Shown here: one piece after another, positions 45,873-57,108 of the stretch
Position numbering within the stretch: position 1 is the stretch's first letter
Layout: the number at the start of each line of letters is the position of its first letter
Source of the DNA: Parascedosporium putredinis
Taxonomy: Eukaryota; Ascomycota; Sordariomycetes; Microascales; Microascaceae
Assembly: GCA_949357655.1 (NCBI GenBank)
Contig: CASHTG010000015.1
Location: 4,092,001-4,156,000 of the forward strand
DNA length: 64,000 bases
Direction: 5' to 3'
Translations under genes and position numbers: made by a program
The notes under the pieces: model-generated
Seen by the model: the letters and a program-made list of their open reading frames with translations, nothing else
Database searches by the model: none
What the model was told of the DNA's origin: nothing

Positions 45873-48800
45873 GGCGAAGAGCAATTCAAGCTATCAACAG
45901 GAGGGCCAGTCGTATCCGAGCAACGATTACCTTTGCACCTTGCGTGTATGTGTAGGCGTACCTGGCTGTACTCGTGGGCTTGATAGTTTTGAAAAAGACA
46001 AAGGGGGAGGGGTCTGAAAAGGGTTGCGTGAGGAGGATCTACGAAACTAAAGGGAAGCTGGGAGGTGAACAGGTCGAGGCGTGGAGGAGAAGGGGAAGTT
46101 GAAGCTATGTTTTAAACTCGGCTCGCTACTCGTAGATTGGATACCAGTTTTGAGTTAAGCAAAAGAGTAAAATTGACAGATTTATAATCATAGATGCAGT
46201 GAAAGGCCGGGTTGAAAGGGACAACCTAAAATAGCAGCATTGTGTCGTCGAGTCGCTCGAGCAGCTCGAGGGGCCTGTACCATAACGAACGATTTAGAAA
46301 CGCTGGCTAAGGTTGGCCTCCGCTTTGCCCCAAGTACCGTGATCTTGAGCCAGGGAGAACGTGCCAAATGCTTGAGCTCTCGATGGAGGCGGGAGAGCCG
46401 GGTTTGAGCGGAGACGGCTCCACCGACGTACAGCTTGAAGACGGAGTGGAAGGGCTGGTGGCTGGCTCAAAGTATCTATTCACATCGCTACAAGCCTCCT
46501 TGGCCGGGAGGGCGAGAACTGGACCTTGGCATCCAGGTCCGTGGACGACTCGGCCGGAGAATACTCCACTTCAAGGCCTTTGTTGTGGTTCGAGGACAGC
46601 GAAAGTAGCGAAGTAGCGATACTTGGCCAAGCAGCCCCAACAAGCTCAATTGGTAAGCTTTGCCTATAAGGCTTAGTTTGGCCCCATGAGCGGCAGCTGA
46701 GCAAAAAAGAAAGAAAAATGAATCGCTGTCGTACTTTTCCTCGTGTGCACGTATGTTCAATCGAGCCCGGAGGCGCCAAGAGGATCCGCCTTGGCGGCCG
46801 TGACGATTGACCGACGTGAGGCAAGAAGAGGAGGCAGAAAGAAAACATCCACCATGGATGTATCTTTTGGTCAAGGGAAGGACGGGGCGTAATCACTAAT
46901 CACTTGGCCCCAAGGGTGTGTACCGCAGGAGGAGGTTTTGGCGATTCTCATTCTTTCGTCTCGGTGCTCTTTGTTCTTCTTCTCCTAACTTCAGTAAGAA
47001 TAACCCCCATAGACCTGTTTTGCTTTCCAGTGCCTTGTGAACATGCTTACGCTCTCACCCTTGCACGCCCACTTAACCATACATAGTCTCTCCTTCTCCT
47101 TTCTCTCTTGAAATTCCCGAGTACACGCGAGCCGAGACTGGGAGGCGTGGGGCAATATGCCATGTAGTGGCCGTGATGGGGTGCAGTCGGCGCTAGGGCC
47201 GTGGATTTTGTGTTGGCCGAAGGGCGCGTGGCGTGGGGCTGTCGTGGCTGCCGCGGGCTTTGGTTCCAATGGAGATTGATCTCTAATAATGATTACATGG
47301 ATCCAGGATAGATGTATTATTATCCACCACTTGCCGACCCCCAATTAGGATGGGTTTCGCGTCGCTAATTCTTTGGGTATGTATGTCATCCAACCGAGAA
47401 GAGGAGGCCGGTTTGGAGAAATTCGAGACTTCTGCTATCATTGATCGACATGTAGTTGCTGGGAAAAGCGGATGTTTCTCCCGTGGGCGGCATGTAATTT
47501 GTACATGTACAAAAGAACAAAATGGTCAGAAGGAGGGGGAGCTCCTTCGCCAGACGAGCTCCGAGCTGCGGGCTCCAGCTCCCCACTTGTCCGACTTGGA
47601 AGATGGAGGTGCAAGGAGGTGGATAGATCGATTAGAATGACGGCAAGTCAACGCGGTGCGGGGTGCCTAGTTTGAACCACACAACACGCCAAGTAACAAA
47701 AGACGTTGACAATTTTGTCATGAGCGCAATATTTGGAGACACGACTTGCGACGGTGCCTTGCCTCGAGTCTCTCGATAGAGGGTCCCATACTAGAAAAAA
47801 CGACACACCGGGTGAGACAGGTGGATAATAGGGGGTGGGAGGGACTGGGAGGGACTACAACTAGCACTGGGTCCCTTCGGAGCTGGGGGCAAGCTGGCAA
47901 GGTTGGACGCTGGGAATGCTTGGTGATCCTGTACGATGACGAATCAGAGACTCCCGGAAAGGGATAAAGTGGGAGGGCTACGCTCTTCCCCACGTCAACC
48001 CTCGCTTGGTCTTCCCTCGTTTGTTTGTACCCCGATGTCCGAGTCTGGGGCTGCAGCAGTACCTCACTTTACTCGTATTTCTGATTACTGTTCATGATTC
48101 TTTTTTTCTCGTGGTACACATTAGAACGAAGCATATATATCGAGAGATATAATAAATCGGCAAGGGTGGGCAAAGGGGAAAACGAGAACGTTCAAGTTAT
48201 TGATAGACCCAGTGAGCTTTTAAAGTTCTAGTGGCTCGTCTAGCCCCTCTTACCCATTCCCCTCGAATCCTTGTAATAGCTAACATTGAATGTTCCACAC
48301 CGGCCACCCAGACCGTGCTTGGTACATATGCTGCATCCCACATGACCCGACAGCGTAGATGGCAAGGTAGATAGGTAATCAGCTCAATGCATTTGAATGA
48401 AGGCGATGACGAGGAACGGAGAGATCGTGGAATAACAGGGGGAGAGGGAAATTTGGGTGCTTCCATCAAAGTACAAAGCCAAAAGTTCACACTGACGCGC
48501 CGCTAGGCTTGATCACAAACCACCAGCCGGGTTCCCCGCCGCAACAATCAATCAAAAGGCTACACCTCCATCCATCCATGGATGAATCCATCTACGGGTG
48601 TATGCACATTCAAGAAAAGAATCCCCCTCCCAAAAGACGAAAAAAAAAAAAAAAAGCCAAGTAAAGTGACTTGCCGATGTGAGCATCGAAGAGCAGAAAA
48701 GCATTCCCGTCCTTCCTCGCTGATCGCCCCTCTCCTTGCTACTCGCTCCAGTCCTTGCATGGAATCGATCCCATCAAATCAAGATTGCCCCACATCGATT

Positions 48801-49657
48801 CCCGATTACCCTCTTACATACAAGTGCCTTGCCCCTTCTCTTACTCCCCGCGCCAGCCCGCTCGCCGTGTCTACCCGGAATGGAGTTCCGGACCCGCTCT
48901 GCCCGGCCATAGTTACGTCACTTGAGAACATTGAAAGCTTGCAACCTCGAGACGAGTCACCCATCACGAGTGCTGAGAGGCCATCTGTGTATAAGCCTGT
49001 TGTCTGCTATTTGGGTTTTTGTTTAAAGCCAAAAATCGAAAACAGAACAAAAAAAAAAGAAAAGGATTTACGGGTGATTAGGAAAGGATCGTAGGCTAGT
49101 AGGCCTGCCATCACCATTACGTCTGGTCTACCTATCGCCCTGAGGAAGTCCCTCTCTAGCCTTCCATCTCAGACACCTCAGACACACATTGACGGCTCTC
49201 TACCGATGCGCACAGAGTTGATCAGTGTTCTACCGTCCACTACGTACCTCTACTCTGATTTGTTGCCTTGCCTTCGGAGGGTGGCCCCCACGAAGAATCA
49301 TCGCCTCTGTCGCCCTTCAGGCCAGGAGTTAGCCCAACTTGGGGCATCTCGCAACAATGTCCGACGCACTCTGACCTCTTTACTTCCCACCACATGATCC
49401 ATTAGCGGAGGCCAGGTTTCACTCGTGGGGCACAAAGCCGTTGGCTCAAGCTTATGGGGATGTATCGTGAATAGAGGGAAAAAAAGAAAAGAAAAGAAGA
49501 AGAAACATGAGCAAGAATTACGGGGAATAGAAAGATGAGATAACCATTGCGGAGAGGGGGTTGGTACTTCGCCCATGTAATTTCTTAAACAATGGCCAGC
49601 CGGCGCGGCGCGCCTCAACAATGGATCCAATGGGTATCCGGCGACATCTCATATCTA

Positions 49658-49945
49658 CACTGATTCACTCTGAAGCCTATCGTCCAGATACTCGCCATAC
49701 TCATTGTCATCGCCAAGCTTATCGTTATTCTCCAGTAGCTCTCTGACAATTCGACCTCGATGTAAAGATCTGTGGAAGTCAAGGGAGATAGGTTAGTGTC
49801 CAAAAGGAATAGAAAAGAAGAAGAAAACGGAAGAAAGAAAAATTGCTACGAGGAGAAAAGGCCAAAGTATGCACGGCACCACTTACCGTAAAGCTTATTC
49901 TCGAGAATAATCCGAATTACGGGCATCAAAACCGTTTCGATGTGT
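49658..49945 (-). pseudogene. Splice-ready exon pair of an unidentified gene (relic?)
   Basis: On the - strand an open stretch reads IETVLMPVIRIILENKLY and ends at a TACG|GTAAGT donor (exon end 49887). After 117 nt, which include CACTAACC and end TTCCACAG, an exon starting at 49769 continues with DLYIEVELSE. One base later in another frame it reads LLENNDKLGDDNEYGEYLDD to a stop at about 49658. Donor, branch site, acceptor and phase all fit a real fungal intron, and the residues look protein-like. I do not recognise the family. It begins where the + strand acyltransferase relic ends, so both may be fragments brought together by rearrangement. Confidence 0.4.
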
Positions 49946-50147
49946 AGCCGGCGATAACCTCAACTTCCCCGTCTTCGGCTTCTTCTTACAAAACGCCAGC
50001 GCGTTGTGGATCCGACGCTCCTCTGGCGACGACACCCTCTACACTACCCTCGTCCAGACCTACATCGACACCCTGCTCCAGGGCGGCTACAACCTCGACT
50101 GCTTCATCGAGCGCGGCCGCTCCCGCACCGTCAAGAGATGTTGAAAT
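49935..50147 (+). pseudogene. Relic fragment of a glycerol-3-phosphate / DHAP acyltransferase gene
   Basis: About 70 codons in one frame read VAGDNLNFPVFGFFLQNA, ALWIRRSSGDDTLYTTLVQT, YIDTLLQGGYNLDCFIERG and RSRTVK, then stop. This matches the central part of PlsB-type acyltransferases: the block before motif II, the WIRRSF-type motif II, and motif III, where family members have FIEGxRSRTGK. Here the glycines of motif III are Arg and Val, and no motif I (HRSYxD) or C-terminal part surrounds it. Third positions are strongly C-rich, unlike the flanks, so it is a fairly recent partial copy. It cannot be a working enzyme as it stands. Confidence 0.75.
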
Positions 50148-51192
50148 GGATCCATTAGATCAAGCATGGCTACACCCGTATATGTACGCCTTAACCTTGC
50201 CTATCCTGGAGAATGTTCTCATCAAAGCGGACTGTGTCCCCTCCAATGCGTGAGCATCGCCTGTTCTCACGCTCCCGACTCCTCTTCGCCCGCACTTTCA
50301 TCATATTTGACCTGCCTCGGGCATTTGCCTCACTCTTGATGGTGGTGAATGACATCCTAGCAAGATAAACGATTGGAACTACGACTGGAATTGCATCCTT
50401 GTATTCTGATCTCCTCGAGCGGCCTACGACCCTTCGGCGCGGCTTGGAAAGCGTCTAGTCCCATGGATTCTGATGCTCTTTACTGGCCGACACCCGGGTT
50501 TCCAAAAGTTTTAAGCTCCTACGGTTAGGTTTCGGCCTTTGCCTCATCCCCTGTCTTTTTGTTTTTTCCATCCTCTTGCCCTTCACTTGTCCGCATTCCA
50601 TCGCCCGTTATCTTCTCCCGACCTGTTACCCTGTCGTGATGAAGGAAAGAAAGGCGCCGCCCGAGAGGAGGACGAGAACAAACCTCGAAGATCCCCGAAG
50701 ATAAACTTCTGCCGAAATGAGACACTTTCAGATGGATTAAATGGATTAAACCTTGCGAGGGCCATGGAGGAGGTGAAACGGGGGAAAGGTAGGTTAACGA
50801 TAACTTGCTGGTCCCAAAAGCACGTGGCATTCCATAGCTACTAACCATCACTACTCAAATGCAAACCGGCCTATGTCCTAGAATGAAACTGATCCAAGCT
50901 TATATACAAAAGTTGGCCGCCCTTGCCTTTTTTTTTTTTTTTTATATCTCCTCCTTTTCCTCCCCTGTAGGTTAATCAACTAATCGAGGTTACTGACTTG
51001 GGAAGAAGTTGGCTCGAGAAAAGGAAGAGTGTGGAGGAGGGTCTTGAAGAGGCCGCATGGGGAGAAAGCGGGGGAGAAAAAAAGAAAGAAAAAGGAAAAG
51101 CAGTCAGGAGGGACAGGGGGCAGACAAGTAGAAAGGAGGATAGGAAACTGCACCCGGGTTAGCGACAGTTCTCCCCTCAGAGAACCCTCCCG

Positions 51193-54164
51193 TCATAGAT
51201 TAGGAATCCTGCTTGGCCTCATGTCTTGCCCTCGGGCATTACACAGAGTGCCCAATTGGCATAATAAGTGACGGTTTATCCTCAAAGTATTGCGCGTCCC
51301 ACGGAATCGGTTGGAGAGCGGCAAAGGTGAGGGGTCCCCGCTTCCCGAAAACGCCGAGAGGTCTGTAAGGACACAGCTGAGCCTCGTGTTCTGGTGCGCC
51401 TCAATATAAGAGAGGGGGTTGGCAGTATCGTGGGAAAACCGGCCTCCGTCCTGGGGTATAAAGGTGCTCTGCAGTGTTGGAGATGTATCGATGGGGTAGT
51501 ACGACTCGAGCGGGTCATGAGGGAGCTGGACTCCTCGGTACGAGGCTTCGACCGTGGGCGTCGTTGAATCGCTCGGCGCCACCTGGGGAGTCGGTAATTG
51601 TGGGGTAGGTTGCTGACTTTGCGAAACACTGTTGATCGGTGTAAAAGAGGTTGCTGATTCTGTTCGTCCAGGCCTTGGCCGACCGGCCCCGTCCTCAAGG
51701 GGTGCAGATGATAGTGAAGGGGTAGGCATCAGCGAGATGGCCTGTCCGTACCCCTCGACGCCTGCCGACGCATCTCGGTCCGGTGATTGTGTGTGCGATG
51801 CGTCAGAGCCTTCATACGTAGTATTTCGCTCGTCGTAGGGGAAGATGTTCCCGTTGCTCGTGATTTTTCCCTTGTGCGCTTTCCATTCGCGACCCCACCA
51901 CCCTGAACACTTCTTCCACTCGCTTGCTGTCCCGCACTCTCCGGTGCATGCGTGCGGCCCTCAAACTTGAAAAGTCGTTCGTGACCTGGGTAAAATACCG
52001 GTCACAGTCCTTGAAGATTTTGAGATAGGTGCCGGCTAACGGGAGGTATGGTGCCAGCTTCGTCAAAGTGCGAAATGTAACGCCTGTCGCACTCTCCTTG
52101 CTCTGACCATATATCTCTTCGTGCTGAGGTTGGATATCCCCTGGGCGGATCATGTGGTGCCGGGTATCCATTTGCGGAAAATGAATAGCATATAGTCCGC
52201 AAAAGGCAGCCGTCCAGATGGCGAAGAGGACTAAAGACGATTGCGGAAGCTTGTCCCCTGAAAGCTCGATGATACCAACAATGTCTCGCGCTGACTTGAA
52301 CACATGCTCTGCACTCTCCTCCCAAAAGCCCGGAGGGCCGTCATCCAGGATTAGAGGCGGGTCTAGCGGACCGGCTGGCTGGCTACACCGTATGGGGATA
52401 AAGGGTATGTACTCCCGATGTATCATGATTTGGCAGACGGATCCGAGAACATGGAGGGAGACATACATGCTAGTTGCCTGATGGTTATCGTGGCGGTAGA
52501 AGTTCTTAGGAGAGAGCGTAAAGGTATCGGGCAAGCTGCTGTAAAAGGCATCAAGCCTCTTCCTCAGCCTCATGAATGTCGACGATGAGTCCCATGGGCG
52601 CTTATCGCCCTCTGTCGCGCGGCCACCACTGAAACTATAGCGCGTGATTTCTCCCCATAGATCTACCAACTTCACAAATCGGCTGAGGACGCTATCGTCT
52701 CGGGGCAGACGAATAGATTGCTGAGCCAGTTCGTCGCTATTGTTGAGGAAGCCAGTATAAACCTCGGATGCAAGGTCAAATGCAAACTCAGAGCAGGGCA
52801 GCTGTATGTGGAGGTCTGTGGAGCTAATCATTGAGACCCGATCATCTCCTACCGCGAGTAACCTATCGAGGATGAAGCAGCTGAACATGGTTCGCCGTCG
52901 AATTTCTTTCTCGATCACTATGTCAGAATGAGACCCTTCAGGTTGACTAGGTCTCTTGTTTCTCGAGCGCAACAGATCACCATTTTGGGCGACCGCGTCC
53001 CCGCACCCAAGCCTAAGAGCTTGAGCCATCCGGATGGCTACGCCGACATACATCCAGGCGCGCACGCCACCTTGGGGACGATTTCGGGTCCATTCATACA
53101 AGCCCAACATGAGAAAAGCCTGCACCCTCTCGACGCTTACGACAGTAATGGCGTCCGGCAAGGAGCCCAGAGCGGTGGTAAGCGAGGAGGCGTAAAATTC
53201 GGAGGCGGAGTTGGGGTCAATCTTCACAGAACCCTGGCGTGACCGGCCACTCCCGGAAGAAGGGGCCATGGCCGCAACATACTTGACCAAATCGTTATGA
53301 AACCGGGCGGTCAAGGTAAGAATCCCAAGGAGAACAAGGTTGACATCCGGTTCAGATTTGAGATTGCCCTTTGCCTGAGATCTATCTTCTCCTTGAGCGT
53401 GGCAAGGTGGAGGAATGGCAACTCAGTTGAGAAGTGCAGTTTGTATATACCAAACACCTGATCCCATAATTCGCCCCTCAGAAAAGGGTAAGAGAGGACT
53501 TGCTCGGCATATGCGGAAGATCTCTTCGAAACCCAGCACGAAGGGTCATCCAGCCGTCTTCGCTTCCTCTCAGACCCGCCTTCACGCTCCTGCCTTTGCG
53601 TAGTGGTAGCTGCATCTGGCTTCTTCACTGGCGAGGCGATTGCATCCGGATACTGGCACTGGTGGCCCCCTTTGATACAAGTCTCACATGCAGTGGTGCC
53701 ACCGTCATTGTCGCACTTGATCTTAGACTTTCGACATCTCAGACAAGCGATGCTAGACCTGAGGGGGGCCTTGCCATTCTCAATTTTCTCGAGTCAGGTC
53801 GTGGGGTCGAAGACTGAGATGGTCGGCCTTCAGAGGCTCCGTACTCGTTTACGATATCAGCCTGGTCACATTGAGATTGAGGCAGAAAACGCGCGTGGTC
53901 CGTAGTCTGCTCAAAGACCGGAAGCTGCGAAGGCGCAGCATTGAGAAGGGGTTGTTCGTAGGGGTCCTCTTGCTTGGTGTATGGACTCAATATATTGGAT
54001 GGGGTACTGACGGTGTGGGGCTCATCGGCACCCGACGGGTCAGCGGGTGAGAGGATAGACTGGATACGGAGTTGGGAGGTAATTGTGCCGGCTTGGACCC
54101 TTCGCGAGGTCCGGGTGAGACAGCAAGTAGGAGGAGGCAGCACTCGGGTGGATTTAGAGTCCAA
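51193..54164 (-). CDS. Zn2Cys6 fungal-specific transcription factor, three frame breaks
   Basis: About 990 aa if the open frame from 54164 is used, with four added bases at three sites. The zinc cluster reads CLRCRKSKIKC then CETCIKGGHQC, spacing C-X2-C-X6-C-X8-C-X2-C-X6-C, followed by a basic linker (ERKRRRLDDPSC). The middle is a fungal_trans domain: RVQAFLMLGLYEWTRNRPQG, RAWMYVGVAIRMAQALRLG, EKEIRRRTMFSCFILDRLLA and LHIQLPCSEFAFDL. The tail is Ser/Pro/Gln-rich. The breaks are at 53763-53768 (G6), 53367-53372 (C3T3) and 51864-51871 (T5C3, two bases). The start is unsure: the frame upstream of the cluster is open and protein-like to 54257 but has no ATG before the one at 53777, so an upstream exon, another lost base, or a start at 53777 is possible. 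Targets cannot be inferred. Confidence 0.82.
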
Positions 54165-55069
54165 TAGTGAATCGTAACTCGAGCGGCCTTGGCTGGTGGC
54201 TGGGCGAGCTCGACAAGGCTGTTGTCCAAGATCGGGTCGTAGCAGAGTTCACGAGGAAGGGTGAGGTATATCGCGATTTTTACGAGAAAGAAATTCGGTG
54301 ATAGACCTGGTCGTCTCCGGCACCTACGCAGCAGTAGCACACGGCGGTGAGGGTGGGGATTGGTATGTGGGCGGGGAGAGCGCTGGAGGAAAAGCGAGAA
54401 ATTATAATGGCGAAAGACGGAAAGAGGGGAAGATGGAAAAGCAGGGGGATGTGTACAATGAACGAGGAATGAGTGGGAACGGGAGACTGGACAGGGGAGC
54501 CTCACAGCGGTGGGGGACAAGCCTCACAAAAAAGGAAATAAAGAAGAAAAATAAGAGAGAGAAAGAAATCGGGACAAAAGATGGTTAAGGGGGGCGAAAG
54601 GGCAATCGAAAGAGACCCTTACAGGGCTGCGCTAGGTCGGTTCGCCGTCGCCTTATTCTTGTTCTTGCTGGTGAGGGCAATGGTAGATACTGAGGTAAGA
54701 ACCCGAGGTGATACAACGCGCGAGGGAGGACAGGAAGAGTTTGTGTCTGGTTGTTTAGATGACCAGAGATTTCCAGGTAGCGGAAAGGACGAGACGAGGC
54801 AATAGGGATACCGACGGTGAGGCAACGCGATTGTGCCACGAGATGGGGAGCTACGGAAGGATGGAGGTTGGTGTGCAGTGTTAGGTCGGGCGTTATAAAA
54901 GTCATGCGCCCAGCATTGATTCAAGGGAAAAAAGAGAGGCGGGCGTCGTTTCACTTGGGAGAATTCAACCGGCGCGACTTCGGTAAGGACGAACAAAAAG
55001 CTACGGGGATTGATCGCGAAGGCCCAGGCTTTCAGGGCTTCACCTGTTGGTAAGTCAGGTTGAAATGCA

Positions 55070-55081
55070 GTACATATGTAC
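55070..55081. repeat. 12-bp perfect palindrome
   Basis: The sequence GTACATATGTAC is its own reverse complement. It could be a regulator site or chance; there is no gene next to it. Confidence 0.5.
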
Positions 55082-56198
55082 TCGACAGCCGAAACCCGAG
55101 GGAAGGTGGTTCAGGGAGAACGATACGGAGGATGCAAAGATTCCAAAAGATTTGATGCGGGATGAGGAAAGTGAGCGAGGCTGGGATGCTTATCCAAGGG
55201 CCGACGAATGTCAAGTGCTTCGCAGCTCCAAGGCCTCCTAAATGTGTAGGAAAGGGATTTACCAGGGGGGTGGTGCTCCCTGCCTGCTTCTGGAGATGCT
55301 ACATTTGGATGGAGCATCTAACGAAAGCTCAACCTCTCGCCCGTTTGTTCCTAATACTGCATACAATGGATCTGGATGTACCCCGGCTAAGCGTCTATCA
55401 ATTGGGAACCCTCTGGATGGGAAACGGGACGGTTTATGTGCCCTACGTACCAAGGCTTGACATTGAGAGAGTGCATGTGCCTTGGGAAAACTGCGCATTG
55501 TGCAGGCCCTCTGTGATGGGAAATCGTACATCCATGTAGATACCAGCGCACCAGCAAGAGCCAACTTATGGTTGATGGAGCATCAATCGATCCTTCCCGA
55601 CGGGATTGATGGGGGCGGGGAGAAGGCTGTGGTTGGTCAAAGTGAGGAATCTTGGAACAATTACCAGATCCCTGACGCAGGGAACGCTCCTTTCAGCTGG
55701 AAAACAACCACACACACATGGGGAGAAGGAAAAAGAAGAAAAAAAGTAAGGGCCAACGGCACACTGGAAGCAAGAGTTGAACTACGCTCCGAGGGCGGAC
55801 TGGATACTATTATTATGTTTCGTTTTCGAGTGGCACACGCCACTGAGGAGCTTGATGCCAAACATGCAGAATTAGTCGACATCGATGTCAAGTGCAATAT
55901 TCAACCGTTATTAGGGCACTTCAATCCCCATCAATGATCAAAAGCACCGCCCAAGTGATCGCAGTTTCGCGGGGATTGGCTTTAGGATTTGAAAGGGTCG
56001 ATTGGGGTCACGAAAATGTCTTCCCAGCGCCTGTGCAACCCACCCAGCACTAAGCCGGTACCCAAGGCTACTGGGACCATACCCGCCCTGCTAGCTTGGT
56101 ATGGGTGAAGGAGTGCTGCACCAAAGACTTCATGTTACATAGGAGAGCTGGGCATGTTTGAGGAACCATATTGGTACGGTTGCCCAACCTTCTACCTA

Positions 56199-56228
56199 CG
56201 GTTCCAGCATGTTGGAACGCTGGAACGG
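56199..56228. repeat. Short hairpin-forming repeat
   Basis: GTTCCAGC is followed ten bases later by its reverse complement GCTGGAAC, giving an 8-bp stem. A further partial copy (TTGGAAC) sits in the loop. It is not followed by a T run and not near a gene end. Confidence 0.45.
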
Positions 56229-56771
56229 TATTTAAGTACTTTGCACCAAACGTCTATAGGCTTTCTATATAATAGATCCAATCTGAACGAGGAAGTCTAG
56301 GCGAGTTCAACGTGTCAAGACACCCAAAACCCGGATGAGCCTGCAGTGTACCTCGGTATTCGACGATGATTCTCACTACGTAAAGGACGAGGAGTAGAAT
56401 GATGAATTTCCCTAAGTTAATCAAGTGATTGTTCCATTATAGGCCCGTCTCAGCCCAATGAGAGTGTACAAAGTATTTGAATTGATCTCTACTTGTAGGT
56501 CCCTCCTGCTTGGCTTGCTACCCCAAGGAGTGGGTGGAGCCACTGAGATACTCAGCTGGCTCATCAATGTGGCTTCGAGCTAGAAAAGCTAAGCAACATG
56601 TCAAAGAGTGGCTTGGAGGAAGGAGAAGGAGCTGCTCGCCCTCCGTTCCGTTAGGTATTGTCATGGGCATGCCTCAGCTCGCAAGGGCAAGGGTAGTCGC
56701 AATTACCTCAGTACTTGTAGCTTTCTTCGCTAAACTTGTTTTTTTTTCCCTTCCTTCTTTCTTTTTCACTT

Positions 56772-56812
56772 TTATTTTATTTATTTATTTAATTTATTTA
56801 TTTGTTTACAAG
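56772..56812. repeat. TTTA low-complexity repeat
   Basis: Tandem TTTA-like units with one interruption. They produce the hydrophobic Phe/Ile/Tyr string seen in the open frame across it. Confidence 0.75.
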
Positions 56813-56926
56813 GCACATCCAATTGATCCATATTACCATGGGCATTTTGCAGCATTCTTGAGACCACCCCACTCTCAATTCTGTCCTCCTAGTCTCATCG
56901 GTTTGATAGCCTCGAATTGCTACCTA

Positions 56927-57108
56927 AGCAAGTGGGTGACAAAAAGAGCTCTGCACCGCAGAATACCCTTGACTACTAGAACGGGTGTCTTGCCACCTAA
57001 GTTTGCCCAGTTCCCACCCCCAATGCCCCCTGTACCCTCAACCATAGTGGGTTCAATGCAGCTGTTTTGCGGTACCGTGCTGGCTCTTCTTTTTGTCACC
57101 CACTTGCT
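56927..57108. repeat. 20-bp inverted repeat flanking 142 bp (possible MITE or foldback remnant)
   Basis: Left arm AGCAAGTGGGTGACAAAAAG (56927-56946) and its exact reverse complement at 57089-57108, with weaker pairing continuing inside (AGCTCTGCACC against AGAGCCAGCACGG). A perfect 20-bp inverted pair at this distance is unlikely by chance. No clear target-site duplication flanks it. Confidence 0.6.

Larger units (their letters stand above)
45873..51192. other. 5.3 kb intergenic region upstream of egt1, with gene relics
   Basis: Contains the egt1 promoter, the 3' flank of the Zn2Cys6 gene, homopolymer runs (A about 48639-48654, T about 50926-50943), a (TCCA)n stretch near 48569 and the acyltransferase relic at 49935-50147. 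Other open frames (46368-46616, 47350-47640, 48582-49094) have no motif. Confidence 0.55.

Noticed and set aside
48582..49094. 170-codon open frame
   Set aside because: Contains lysine runs from A homopolymers and has no domain or splice support.
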